This document shows positions 1 through 9,158 of a stretch of 64,000 nt of DNA, piece by piece. The notes below the pieces were generated by a model. It saw only the letters and a program-made list of their open reading frames with translations. It did not search any database and was not told where the DNA came from. The number at the start of each line of letters is the position of its first letter. Within the stretch, counting starts at the first letter, position 1. The translations under genes were made by a program, and so were the position numbers. This DNA comes from Anaerovirgula multivorans (GTDB lineage: Bacteria > Bacillota > Clostridia > Peptostreptococcales > Natronincolaceae): positions 124,001 to 188,000 of the forward strand of contig NZ_FZOJ01000005.1 in NCBI RefSeq assembly GCF_900188145.1, in the 5' to 3' direction.

Positions 1-514
1 TATCTAAACAAGCCCCTAAATAAGGGGAATTTACCGCATCAATGATATTTTTAATAAGCGATCCATCTTTATTATGTATATTCTCAATAACAGCTGTAAT
101 TTTTAGGGTTTCAAATTCTTTAATGAACTCCTCCCAAAATATAATATTTTGTTGCAGCAGATAATCCTCATAGCCATTATATTCTTTTATAGGTTCATAA
201 TCAGAATGTAAAATTACATATTTTGCATTTAAATTTTTAGCTACTGACAATACCTGACGATAGCGCTGCATACACACATCTCGAATCAAAGGATCAAAGC
301 TGGTAGGATGCAAATCAATATATGGTCCATGTACTGATAAAATCCCTTTGTAATTTTTAAGCATAGTGTTGTACTTGTTGACCAAAGCATGGCGGTTTTT
401 ACCTAAATTATCAGGCATAACAAAATCTTGAATTTCCAAGCATTGATATTCATTACGATAAAAATTAGGATTTTTACTGAATTTTTCTAAATATATGCCT
501 GTACCAACCTTCAT
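1..514 (-). CDS. Sugar phosphate isomerase/epimerase-like protein (partial)
   Basis: The reverse strand reads from an ATG at 514 without a stop to the window edge (about 171 codons). The start MKVGTGIYLEKF is followed by SVHGPYIDLHPTSFDP, YVILHSDY and ITAVIENIHN. These match the beta-strand ends of xylose-isomerase-like TIM barrels (AP endonuclease family 2), where His, Glu and Asp bind a divalent metal. A ribosome binding site-like AGGAGAAT lies just upstream. The C-terminal half is outside the window, so substrate and exact activity cannot be called. It is divergent from the ABC genes that begin at 770. Confidence 0.75.
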   Translation of the reverse strand, partial: MKVGTGIYLEKFSKNPNFYRNEYQCLEIQDFVMPDNLGKNRHALVNKYNTMLKNYKGILSVHGPYIDLHPTSFDPLIRDVCMQRYRQVLSVAKNLNAKYVILHSDYEPIKEYNGYEDYLLQQNIIFWEEFIKEFETLKITAVIENIHNKDGSLIKNIIDAVNSPYLGACLD

Positions 515-769
515 AGCTATTCTCCTATTTTTTCTTTTTAGATTAACATATATTCCCTTGCATGTCAAAATTTTTGAAGGAGAAGTTTTTTTGAAAGTGG
601 TTATCTTTCTATGGTTTAGAAAATCATTGAAAAGGTAACCTTTTGTCATTCAGTGTTTCTTTATTATTTCCACATGAACGCATTTAAGAGTTTAATTTGT
701 TGATTATAGTGGTATAGTTTTAAAGAAGAAGAAATCAAGATAAGTATCATCATTACAAGGAGGACAGGA

Positions 770-1675
770 ATGTTAAAAATAAATAATGTGTCAAAAACCT
801 ATTTAAAAAATCAAAAAGAGGCTTTAAAAAATATCAATTTAAATATAACAAAGGGAGAATTTACAGCACTATTAGGTCAAAATGGAGCAGGAAAAACCAC
901 TTTGATCAATATACTAGCAGGGAATGTGAAAAAGACCCATGGCGAAGTAAAAATAGGAGGTTATGATTTAGAAAAGCAGGAATTAGAAACCAAGAAAATC
1001 ATTGGCATCGTTCCCCAGGAAATATCCTACGATCCCGCCTTTACAGTGGAGGAGCTTTTAAAAAAACAGTCGGGTTATTTTGGCTTGAAAAATAACAATG
1101 AATATATTGATGAGCTATTGGAGTCCTTAGCATTAAAGGATAAGAAGAAAGCTTATGGCAGAGAACTTTCTGGAGGAATGAAAAGGAGGCTGTTGATAGT
1201 AAAAGCCCTTGTTCATAAACCAGAAATTCTTATTTTAGATGAACCTACCGCGGGTGTAGATATAGAGCTAAGACATACGATGTATGAATTTCTAAGAAAA
1301 TTACACAAATCAGGGATGACTATTATATTGACCACCCATTATATAGAAGAAGCAGAAAAACTATGTAAACGGGTTATTGTAATAAATAATGGCTCCATTA
1401 TTGCAGATGAGCCAAAGGATAAGTTGTTGAAGGATTTTTCTAAAGAAATAAAAGTTGAAATTGATTTCGATTGGGAAGTAAATATAGCTGATTTCGAGTT
1501 TTTAAGTGAATATCATCCTAAAATAAAGGATAAAAGAAAAGTTTCCCTGAAAATTGACAAAAATGATTTGACAAAGATATTAGAGATGATCATGCAAAAG
1601 AATATGAAATTTGTAGATTTAAATATAGAAAAACAAAAGTTAGAAGACGTATATTTACAGTTAATCAGACGTTAG
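770..1675 (+). CDS. ABC transporter ATP-binding protein
   Basis: This 301-aa cytoplasmic ATPase has Walker A GQNGAGKTT (about residues 37-45), signature ELSGGMKRR, Walker B ILILDEPTAG and the H-loop TTHY. The order and the C-terminal about 80-residue tail are typical of ABC-2 drug/polysaccharide/Na+ exporters of the CcmA/NatA group. AGGAGG sits 7 bases before the ATG. The permease gene follows after 9 bases, so the pair forms one exporter operon. The exported substrate is unknown. Confidence 0.92.
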   Translation: MLKINNVSKTYLKNQKEALKNINLNITKGEFTALLGQNGAGKTTLINILAGNVKKTHGEVKIGGYDLEKQELETKKIIGIVPQEISYDPAFTVEELLKKQSGYFGLKNNNEYIDELLESLALKDKKKAYGRELSGGMKRRLLIVKALVHKPEILILDEPTAGVDIELRHTMYEFLRKLHKSGMTIILTTHYIEEAEKLCKRVIVINNGSIIADEPKDKLLKDFSKEIKVEIDFDWEVNIADFEFLSEYHPKIKDKRKVSLKIDKNDLTKILEMIMQKNMKFVDLNIEKQKLEDVYLQLIRR

Positions 1676-1684
1676 GAGGATTCT

Positions 1685-2470
1685 ATGAATAAAAGTTTAA
1701 TATTTTACAATAAAATTGGTTTCATGACTTTACTCAAAAGGGAAATTCATAGATTTATGAAGGTTTCTGTTCAGACGATTCTTGCTCCATTGCTTTCAAA
1801 TATATTATATTTAGGTATTTTTGGAGGAATGCTGCAAACCAGGGAAGTGGGTATTGAAGGGATAAATTATCTTTACTTTCTTGTCCCAGGTCTAACTACC
1901 ATGGGGGCAATTCTTTCTGCCTTCCAAAATCCTGCATTTTCTATCATTGCACAAAAGTTTCAGAATACCGTGCAGGACTTGAACAGTTATCCTATTTCTG
2001 ACATGGAAAAGTCTTTGGCATTTATTCTGGGTGGAACATTTAGAGGACTATTGGTAGGTTCATTAACCTATTTAGCTACAACCTTTTTCGTAGGATATAC
2101 AATACAGTATCCTTTATTTTTCTTTATTTCTCTGGCTATAACATCCTTTATTTTTTCATCAGTAGGATTGATTTCAGGACTTTTACTAGATAGCTTTGAA
2201 AAAATGAATTTTGTGTTGGCTCTTATTATTACACCATTAACTTATTTAGGAGGAGTATTTTTTGAAATTTCAAAGTTACCTGGAATTTTATCAAAGATTA
2301 GATATATTAATCCCATCTATCCACTCGTCAATATTACTCGATACACCTATATAGGGGTTTATGAGGGAAATTTATTATTGCAGCTGCTGACAGCTGTTAT
2401 CTTCCTCATTGGATTTTTCTTAGCTGCAGTTTATATATTCAAAAAAGGGTTTGGAATTAAGATAGATTAA
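1685..2470 (+). CDS. ABC-2 type transporter permease
   Basis: This 261-aa membrane protein has about six hydrophobic segments and the ABC-2 family layout: an amphipathic N-terminus with LLKREIHRFMK, then TM1 near residues 32-50, and a late conserved segment YINPIYPLVNITRY. It is the membrane partner of the ATPase encoded just upstream, with AGGAGG between them. Together they would form a homodimeric or heterodimeric exporter. No substrate clue is seen. Confidence 0.9.
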   Translation: MNKSLIFYNKIGFMTLLKREIHRFMKVSVQTILAPLLSNILYLGIFGGMLQTREVGIEGINYLYFLVPGLTTMGAILSAFQNPAFSIIAQKFQNTVQDLNSYPISDMEKSLAFILGGTFRGLLVGSLTYLATTFFVGYTIQYPLFFFISLAITSFIFSSVGLISGLLLDSFEKMNFVLALIITPLTYLGGVFFEISKLPGILSKIRYINPIYPLVNITRYTYIGVYEGNLLLQLLTAVIFLIGFFLAAVYIFKKGFGIKID

Positions 2471-2587
2471 TTGTAGAATATAAAGGAAGATAATTTAGAA
2501 ATGCTATTTAGAATGAGTGGGAGAGTATGGTTTGATTCTTGAATTACGTTGTGAAGGTTAAAATATAAAGTAAGGGGTGAGAATTGA

Positions 2588-2896
2588 TTGAATTCATCAA
2601 CATGGATCACTATTTATATGCCATTGTTTATGTTGTTTTTTATTATCATTCCCCAAAAACGAGAAATGGAAAAAGGCGTATTATTAAAAATAAAAAAGAG
2701 AAAGGGTGTAGCAGCTATGACAAATGAGGTAATTAAAAAATATATAGGAAAGAATTGCAAGATATCGACAGGCTCATTTGGGACAAATGTAGTAGGAAAA
2801 ATAATTGATGTAAATGAAAATTGGATTGAGGTTGAGACTAAAAAAGGAAAGGAATTAATAAATGCTGATTTTATTCAAAACGTTAAAGTAAATTGA
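2588..2896 (+). CDS. Small protein with N-terminal membrane segment and SH3-like C-terminus (DUF6897-like)
   Basis: This 102-aa reading starts at TTG with AAGGGGTGA upstream. Residues 6-22 are a hydrophobic segment. A basic linker (KIKKRKG) follows, then about 58 residues with YIGKNCKISTGSFGT, GKIIDVNENWIEVET and KGKELINADF, which resemble the small beta-rich DUF6897 family. An internal ATG at 2717 has its own good AAAGGGTG site and would give just the 59-residue domain, so both a membrane-anchored and a soluble form are possible. Function unknown; the family name is from memory. Confidence 0.65.
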   Translation: MNSSTWITIYMPLFMLFFIIIPQKREMEKGVLLKIKKRKGVAAMTNEVIKKYIGKNCKISTGSFGTNVVGKIIDVNENWIEVETKKGKELINADFIQNVKVN

Positions 2897-3060
2897 TTAT
2901 AGACTATAATACGATAATTGGCGTAGGATTTGCACTTCATTTTTAAGGGCACAATGTCCATGGCGTAATCTAGCTCAGATACAGCTTAACCAACTGGCAG
3001 GGGCTATGTTGGTAACACCAAAGATGCTTCAGTAAAATTTTACGGTAGTAGGAGGTAAAA

Positions 3061-3867
3061 ATGGGTAAACGTGAAGAATATAGAATACAATTGGAACCAC
3101 TAATAAGTAAAAGTGCTTTTGAAGAATTGGAAGATATGTTAATTGCTAATTCCAATTTACCAGGACCAAGGGGTAACTTGGAGTTAGCATATGGATTTGC
3201 TGATTGCATAAAAGATATGCAGTACATTGATGATAATTTATGGCAGATTTTAAATGAATGGATAGAACTATTTGAGAATACCTCTTCAGATGGGCCTAAA
3301 GAATTCATTCCTTTCTGTGCTATACAAACCTTAGGAGCTATATTCACTTGTGTTGATTCCGAAAAGAAAGAAAGAATCATTGAATTATTTCAAGCTAAAG
3401 CAAATGACTCGAGGTGGCGGATTAGGGAAGCTGTAGCTATAGGTCTTCAATGGATCGAAGAGGAGAATTTTAAGGAAGTAGAATTAATTTTTAATAAATG
3501 GATTGATGATGCGTCTCTTTTGGAAAGAAGAGCAATTATAGCAACTCTAGCACATCCTCCTGTTTTACATGACAAGGATAATGTATTATTCTGTCTTGAA
3601 ATTACGGAAAGGATTTTGAAAGATATAATTAACCTAGAGCGAGAATTTCGTAGGACTGAAGAATTTCGTGTTTTAAGAAAAGGGCTTGAGTATGCTATAA
3701 GTGTATTTGTTGCAAAACTACCTAATGAAGGCTTTGAATTTTTGAAGAAATGGGCTCGAAAGGATGATCCTGATATAAAGAAAATAATAAAGTCTAATCT
3801 GGGCAAGTCTAGATTGACTAAAAAATTTGGGCAACAGGTAAACGAAGTATTAGTTCTCCTTACATAA
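3061..3867 (+). CDS. HEAT-like repeat protein of unknown function
   Basis: This 268-aa soluble protein starts after AGGAGGTAAAA. It is almost entirely alpha-helical by composition. The middle (DSRWRIREAVAIGLQWI, then SLLERRAIIATLAHP) looks like paired HEAT helices as in AlkD-type DNA alkylation repair proteins, but I see no catalytic signature. It appears to be a single-gene unit ending before the tandem repeat at 3884. A role in protein or DNA binding is inference only. Confidence 0.6.
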   Translation: MGKREEYRIQLEPLISKSAFEELEDMLIANSNLPGPRGNLELAYGFADCIKDMQYIDDNLWQILNEWIELFENTSSDGPKEFIPFCAIQTLGAIFTCVDSEKKERIIELFQAKANDSRWRIREAVAIGLQWIEEENFKEVELIFNKWIDDASLLERRAIIATLAHPPVLHDKDNVLFCLEITERILKDIINLEREFRRTEEFRVLRKGLEYAISVFVAKLPNEGFEFLKKWARKDDPDIKKIIKSNLGKSRLTKKFGQQVNEVLVLLT

Positions 3868-3883
3868 AATGAGACTTAATTCA

Positions 3884-4055
3884 TAAGTAGGCAACCGAAA
3901 GTTTGGTTTGTAACTTTCGTGTTGATCACTTAGTTTGTTTATCTATAAGCAGATAACCAAAATCTTTGATTTTGTGTTGGTCACTTAGTTTGTTTATCTA
4001 TAAGCAGATAACCAAAATCTTTGATTTTGTGTTAGTCGCTTAGTTTGTTTATCTA
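3884..4055 (+). repeat. Three-unit intergenic tandem repeat (55 bp unit)
   Basis: Units two (3946-4000) and three (4001-4055) are 55 bp and nearly identical. Unit one (3884-3945) is a diverged 62-bp version. Each unit begins TAAGCAGATAACC, carries the small hairpin CAAAATCTTTGATTTTG (7-bp stem, 3-base loop) and ends CACTTAGTTTGTTTATCTA. A related single unit lies in reverse orientation at 19169-19210. No coding potential is seen. Confidence 0.85.
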
Positions 4056-4110
4056 GAAGAAGCGGGAGTCTTAGCAATACACCGAAGGATAAAGTTAATT
4101 CTGTAGCGTC
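4056..4110 (+). repeat. Dispersed intergenic repeat, family A, copy 1
   Basis: The motif AAGCGGGAGTCTTAGCAATA (4060-4079), continuing to ACACCGAAGG, recurs at 16614-16640 as AAGCAGAAGTCTCAGCAATA and, on the opposite strand, at 62020-62050. It directly abuts the end of the tandem repeat. The rest of 4110-4240 holds nothing I recognise. Confidence 0.7.
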
Positions 4111-4240
4111 GTAACACCTAGTATATAAGAAAAAAATGTTGGACATTTGTGCGTTTGAGTATCTTGATCAGCTGTGTATATTTCATTAATACAGCTTCAA
4201 TTAGTTATTTAAAAAGGAGAATACTCAATTTCATGTTTTT

Positions 4241-4273
4241 AAAAGGCCAAGTATTTGTCTTATACTTGGCCTT
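4241..4273 (-). terminator. Hairpin terminator of the GGDEF-EAL gene
   Basis: Perfect 12-bp arms AAGGCCAAGTAT and ATACTTGGCCTT enclose a 7-to-9-base loop. On the reverse strand the hairpin is followed by TTTTAAAAAC, and it lies 85 bases past the stop codon of the gene at 4358-7270. Confidence 0.7.
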
Positions 4274-4357
4274 GCGTGTTAAGTAGTCACTATTTTCTAT
4301 GAGAATCTATAAGAATAAATTCATTCATATGAGTAAGAAAAGAGTAGCATTTTAGTC

Positions 4358-7270
4358 CTATTCAATCATTTCTAAAAAATTATTATAATATATCTTTTCT
4401 GCGTCTTCTACCTCCAATGGTTTACTAAAGAGATAACCTTGAATATAGTTGCAACCAGCTATTTTAAGACGTCTATATTGGTTTATATCCTCTATACCTT
4501 CTGCTACTACTTCTAAATTTAAGCTGTGTGCAAGAGAAACTAGGCTATCCATTATTTTTACATTTTTAAGTTCTAAAAATTTATCATTTATAGATTTGTC
4601 TAGTTTTATTTTATCTATGGGTAAAAAGGTTAAATAGCTAAGTGAGGAATATCCTGTACCAAAGTCATCTATTGTAATTTTTACTCCTAATGCCTTTAAT
4701 TTATTTAGAAATTCTATGGTTTCACCTGTTTTGTCTAAAAATATACTTTCTGTAATTTCTATGTCTATATACTTGCCATCTACATTCATTTCTTTTAATA
4801 TATTTTGTAAAAACGCTATGTAGTCCAGGTCATTTAATTGTTTTGCAGAAAAATTAATAGCAATAGGCTTTGCAGTATAGCCCATTTTTTCCCATATAGA
4901 TAATTGATTGATGACCTGTTTTGTTACCCATCTTCCAATTTCTATGATCATTCCTGTTTCTTCTGCGACTGAGATAAATAGCGTTGGAGAGATAGGATGA
5001 TTTCTCAGTCTTAAAAGAGCTTCAAAGCCTACAATTTTTCCTGTGAAGGTACAGATTTGTGGCTGATATACTAGTTTAAATGCTTCTTCCTTTATTGCCT
5101 CTCTTAAAATCTTTTCTATTTCAGCCTTTTCCTTCAATTTTTCTGTCATTTCTTTTTCAAAAAATATGTATCCATTCTTTCCATTATTCTTTACTTTATA
5201 CATGGCCATGTCAGCATTCATAATTAACTGATTAACTTCATTGCTGTCTGAAGGGTATAGGGTTATACCGATACTAGAGCTTATATGGATTTGATCCTCC
5301 TCCATTTTTAGCTTGTTTTTAAAAATAGCCGTTATTTTTTTTGCATAATTTTCGATTTTTGCAATATCTTTTTCGTCTTCTACTAATATAAGAAATTCAT
5401 CTCCACCAAATCTTGATACAAATAGTTTTTCATCCTTAAGCTTTTCAAATTCTTGAGCCACTTTTTCCAGTATCCTATCACCATATATATGGCCTAATGT
5501 ATCATTGATTTCTTTAAAGTTATCAAGATCTAATAGCATTACTGCACCAGATTGTTGTTTTTCTATAGCTTCTTTCAGTTTTTTTATAAATCTTCTTCGA
5601 TTAGGCAAGTTTGTTAAAGGATCATGATAAGCAAGGTAATTTACATATTGTTCTTGTTTCTTCATTTCACTAATATCTAAAAGGATTCCATTAAGAAGCT
5701 TCAAATTTTTTCTGCTATCATAAATTCCTTTTCCATGGATTAATACCCATTTTAAGTGACCATCACTATTTTTGATTTGTATTTGAATGTATATTTCTTT
5801 CTTTTCTCCTTTTTGATAATCCATAAATTCCTTCATTAATTTTTCTTTATCTTCTTTCAAGAAAAGCTGATTCAATACTTCATGAAAATTTTCCTTTTTA
5901 TCTATCGTTACTCCCACTATATTTTTAAATGCTTGAGAAAAATAGATGGTTTGATGTATTATATCGATCTCCCATACAGCACTATTGGTTCCTGTAATGG
6001 CAATTTCATATTTTTGTTTCAAATTTTCTAATTTCTCTGTATAACTTTGTATTTCATCAAATTGTGTTCTCAATTCTTCTTCTGTTGCTGCTAATTGTTG
6101 ATAAGCTGCTGAAATTTCTCTATTAGATGCATACAATTCTTCTTGAGTTTCCTTTATTTTGTTAAAATAGCTATGGGTTTTATCTAGCAGGTTGTTTATG
6201 GAGGAAGCCAGTCCAAAAAAAGTATCGTTTTTTAGTAAAGGTAATCTATATTTTATATTGTTTTCTATATCAATTTGGTGAATATATTGATCTAATTGGC
6301 TTACTGGTTTGATAATATTTTTATTCTGTATCCACAAAAAAATCAAAAACATAATAAAAGCTATGATAAATAGAATAGTAGAAAACATATAAATAGAAGC
6401 ATAAACCTTTTCCATAGAAAAACCTATTCCAAGCGCACCTATAATCTGATCATCAACAAAGATAGGCGTTGCTACTTCTAGTATTTTGCCATCTATTTTA
6501 GGATAATACCATTCAACAGCAGTGGTATTTCCTTTCATTGTTTCCTTATATTCTTCGTCATCAAGATATATAATACCTATATCTTCTATATCTGAATCCG
6601 CAATAGCTTTTAAATCTGTATTTATAACAAGTGCATAAAGAATGCTCTCTTCTTTAGCTAAATTTTCAACCAAGGTTTGATAGCTAAATTTTTCAGTTAG
6701 GGCATATATATTTTCTGCTAAAATTCCTACTTGAACAAAATTACCATCTATGTTTTTAATAGACCCGTATTTGAAAGGAATACCAGTGATGGCATCTGGT
6801 CTTATATCCTCCATCAGCTCTTTTTCATTATTTGAAATGAAATCATATAATGGATGGCCTTCAAAAGCTTTCCAGCCAGGATGCCCTTCAAAGTTGGAAT
6901 ATAGTATTTCTCCTTCAGGAGAGTACCAATTTAATTCGTCTACTGCTGCGCTTTTTTGAAGTTCTCTCAGCAAATCATCACTCATAGTTTCTTCATGTTG
7001 CAGCACAATCTCTGCTGTTATCTTTATTTTTTCCTCTAACATTTCATAAAGGCTGTTTAGAGAAGCAGTATTACCTGCTATTTGTCTAATGGTTTGCATA
7101 GCAAGGCTTGTCCCATCTTCTTTCATTTGATCTACTAGTAAATATTTGGTTATGTAATAGTTACTAATACTTACTATAAACAAAGTAATTAGTGTAATAA
7201 TTATAGGCATATATATTAGTCTATATTTGTTGACCATGGTATTTTTTGCTTTATCTTTTGAAGTCCCCAT
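4358..7270 (-). CDS. Membrane GGDEF-EAL protein with extracellular sensor and PAS domain
   Basis: This 970-aa protein makes and/or degrades cyclic di-GMP. TM1 is about residues 17-37 and TM2 about 292-314, bracketing a Cache-like periplasmic/extracellular sensor. A HAMP-like linker, a coiled coil (about 370-420) and a PAS domain (about 422-535) follow. The GGDEF domain (about 545-705) has intact GGDEF at 622-626. The EAL domain (about 715-965) has EALLR at 750-754 plus NFSAKQL, EITES, DDFGTGYSSL, KLDKS and VAEGIE, so both active sites look complete. No RxxD inhibitory site stands five residues before GGDEF. It is transcribed alone, away from the riboswitch gene. Which activity dominates cannot be told. 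Confidence 0.95.
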   Translation of the reverse strand: MGTSKDKAKNTMVNKYRLIYMPIIITLITLFIVSISNYYITKYLLVDQMKEDGTSLAMQTIRQIAGNTASLNSLYEMLEEKIKITAEIVLQHEETMSDDLLRELQKSAAVDELNWYSPEGEILYSNFEGHPGWKAFEGHPLYDFISNNEKELMEDIRPDAITGIPFKYGSIKNIDGNFVQVGILAENIYALTEKFSYQTLVENLAKEESILYALVINTDLKAIADSDIEDIGIIYLDDEEYKETMKGNTTAVEWYYPKIDGKILEVATPIFVDDQIIGALGIGFSMEKVYASIYMFSTILFIIAFIMFLIFLWIQNKNIIKPVSQLDQYIHQIDIENNIKYRLPLLKNDTFFGLASSINNLLDKTHSYFNKIKETQEELYASNREISAAYQQLAATEEELRTQFDEIQSYTEKLENLKQKYEIAITGTNSAVWEIDIIHQTIYFSQAFKNIVGVTIDKKENFHEVLNQLFLKEDKEKLMKEFMDYQKGEKKEIYIQIQIKNSDGHLKWVLIHGKGIYDSRKNLKLLNGILLDISEMKKQEQYVNYLAYHDPLTNLPNRRRFIKKLKEAIEKQQSGAVMLLDLDNFKEINDTLGHIYGDRILEKVAQEFEKLKDEKLFVSRFGGDEFLILVEDEKDIAKIENYAKKITAIFKNKLKMEEDQIHISSSIGITLYPSDSNEVNQLIMNADMAMYKVKNNGKNGYIFFEKEMTEKLKEKAEIEKILREAIKEEAFKLVYQPQICTFTGKIVGFEALLRLRNHPISPTLFISVAEETGMIIEIGRWVTKQVINQLSIWEKMGYTAKPIAINFSAKQLNDLDYIAFLQNILKEMNVDGKYIDIEITESIFLDKTGETIEFLNKLKALGVKITIDDFGTGYSSLSYLTFLPIDKIKLDKSINDKFLELKNVKIMDSLVSLAHSLNLEVVAEGIEDINQYRRLKIAGCNYIQGYLFSKPLEVEDAEKIYYNNFLEMIE

Positions 7271-7587
7271 AGTTTTCCCCCTTTAGTACTATAAATCCTT
7301 CTCTCGGTTGCCTATTACATAATTAATATTAAAACCTTTATATACTAATTATTCTATAAATGTGACAAAATTCCTTTTTTTTCAACAAGGAGCACTTGGG
7401 CATTTTTCTTTAATTTTACATAAGTATTAACATGGATAGGTGCTTTGTATCTTAGAGTAGAATTGCAAAGTTTTTTTAAAAATCAAAATTTAACCTTTAA
7501 TATATAGTATAGTTGATGTATAATATACTATATGAGTCTTAAGACCTATTGGAATTTGAACTTTTTCAGAAAAACTAAATAGATTAA

Positions 7588-7678
7588 ATTATTGATAATA
7601 GCAAACTTATTGAAAGATGAGGACGCAAAGCTATGAGCCTAATGGGAAGATTTCCAATGGTTGCTAGGTTGCCGTTAA
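7588..7678 (+). promoter_or_regulatory. Cyclic di-GMP-I (GEMM) riboswitch
   Basis: The order of conserved elements matches the GEMM-I aptamer: AGCAAAC, a short stem closed by a GAAA tetraloop, then GAGGACGCAAAGC, GAGCCTAA, a second hairpin, and TTGCTAGGTTGCCG. A candidate -10 TATAAT is at 7519-7524. The gene controlled is the ComFB-type gene starting at 7758. A weak hairpin between the aptamer and its ribosome binding site (7692-7725) may be the expression platform, but the ON or OFF sense cannot be read reliably. The rest of 7271-7587 holds only AT-rich DNA and an inverted ATATAGTAT/ATACTATAT pair near 7503-7532. Confidence 0.88.
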
Positions 7679-7757
7679 TTATGACTATATGATAAAGGCA
7701 GCCATTTTACTTGAGTTGCTTTCAATTTATTTAGTTCATAGTGAGAGGAGAAAGACA

Positions 7758-8009
7758 ATGCTAGAAAATTATGCTGAGCACCTTGTCCGAGAAGTGTTTA
7801 ATGAAAACAAAGCACTTTATAGAACATATAAATTAGAAGCTCCCGAAGACGATATAATACGAATGGTTTTAAATAGAATGACTCCTAAATACTTTCTCTC
7901 AACTTCTAGTGAGGGAGAAAAGAAAGCCTATATTGTTAATAGGCAGATGAGAATGGAGGCATTGATAAAGCTAACGGAGGCAATGGAGCGATTAAATAAA
8001 AAGGTATGA
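7758..8009 (+). CDS. ComFB-family protein
   Basis: I chose ATG 7758 (83 aa, MLENYAEHLVREVF) because GAGAGGAG lies 7 bases upstream. The longer reading from 7689 would run through the riboswitch expression platform. The ENYAEHLVRE start, APEDDIIRMVLNRMTPKYFLS core and short helical end match the late-competence ComFB family. The Cys residues seen in some members are absent. Members of this family have been reported as cyclic-dinucleotide receptors (from memory). Here the gene lies directly behind a c-di-GMP riboswitch, which suits that role. Confidence 0.8.
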   Translation: MLENYAEHLVREVFNENKALYRTYKLEAPEDDIIRMVLNRMTPKYFLSTSSEGEKKAYIVNRQMRMEALIKLTEAMERLNKKV

Positions 8010-8150
8010 AAATATTATTCTAGATACATTCTTTTAAATATTAATAATATATTTGGCCTTTTACAAACACCAATTGACTATTATTATATTATTACTAAAG
8101 AAAAATATAAAAAAGTAGTTTTAATGCTTACAAACTTGAGTATTAATTTG

Positions 8151-8180
8151 AAGGTCCTTCATTACTGGAGGACTTTTTTT
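8151..8180 (+). terminator. Terminator after comFB-like gene
   Basis: AAGGTCC pairs with GGAGGACTT (one bulge), followed by a run of seven T. It lies 140 bases past the stop. The remainder of 8010-8333 shows a possible weak promoter (TTGCTG 8219-8224, TATAGT 8242-8247) for the next gene. Confidence 0.6.
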
Positions 8181-8333
8181 AGTAATATACTTAAATTTCT
8201 CTTTTGGTCATTAACATTTTTGCTGATTTTGTCGAAGGTATTATAGTATAATAAAAATATACAAAGACTTTATTTAGTTAGACAAGTCATGTATCACTTA
8301 GACACAAAATGAAGAACTTACTGGAGGTATTGG

Positions 8334-9158
8334 ATGAAAATTGATTTTGGAAATAAAAATAAGAAACTGCTTATTATTGCAGTGATGCTCTTGATCATAG
8401 GACAATCCTTAATAGGAAGTATTTCCTTAGAGGTGTTATTTAACTTAACAGCATTACAAATTATTTTTGCTGGTATATTTATATCTGTATTTGTTAGTTT
8501 TCCCATGACCACTTTATCAGATACATTAAGGATAACCAAAGAAAGCTTTTTAAAGGAAATTGATTATGCTGAAGACATTCATAAAATCCACAGTCTTGCT
8601 GTGAAGGTGAAAAAAGATGGTCTGTTGTCGATCCAATCAGACATCGATAGGGAAGAAGATATTTTTTTAAAGGATGGTATGATTTTATTAAATGATTATA
8701 AAAAGTCAGAAGTAATTAAAGACATTTTACAAAAAGACATTGAGTCAAGAGAAACCAATCTATTCAAACCCTACAATGTGTTTAAAATGATCTCTCATGT
8801 GGCACCATCTTTAGGCCTTATCGGTACTCTAGTGGGATTGATCGGTTTGTTGTCTAACATAAATCAACCCTATGAAATTATGAACAATATGGCAGCGGCC
8901 TTAGTAAGTACATTATATGGTAGTTTAATAGCTAACTTTATCGCTGTGCCCATCATGGTGAGAATTAAAGAATATATCGATAAAAATGTCCTGAGATATA
9001 ATATAATCACCGAAGGCATATTATTAATTGCGCAAAATGATTCTGCAAGAAATGTGTTTGATAAGATGAATGTCATGCTAAAAGAAGGAGAACGCTTACA
9101 ATATCCTGGTAATGGGATGAATGAAAGGAATAGTCAACTTCATGAGCTCAAAATATAA
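8334..9158 (+). CDS. MotA/TolQ/ExbB-type proton channel protein
   Basis: This 274-aa inner-membrane protein has four hydrophobic segments (about 13-30, 36-55, 160-180, 190-212) with a large cytoplasmic region between the second and third. The signature region SHVAPSLGLIGTLVGLIGLL and the following ALVSTLYGSLIANF are typical of MotA stator subunits. It would form the ion channel with the overlapping gene. TGGAGG stands 8 bases before the ATG. There are no flagellar genes nearby, so it could drive a flagellar, gliding or other envelope motor. Confidence 0.85.
   Translation: MKIDFGNKNKKLLIIAVMLLIIGQSLIGSISLEVLFNLTALQIIFAGIFISVFVSFPMTTLSDTLRITKESFLKEIDYAEDIHKIHSLAVKVKKDGLLSIQSDIDREEDIFLKDGMILLNDYKKSEVIKDILQKDIESRETNLFKPYNVFKMISHVAPSLGLIGTLVGLIGLLSNINQPYEIMNNMAAALVSTLYGSLIANFIAVPIMVRIKEYIDKNVLRYNIITEGILLIAQNDSARNVFDKMNVMLKEGERLQYPGNGMNERNSQLHELKI

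Noticed and set aside
3884..4055. Tandem repeat considered as a CRISPR array
   Set aside because: Units abut each other directly with no variable spacers between them, and no cas genes are present.
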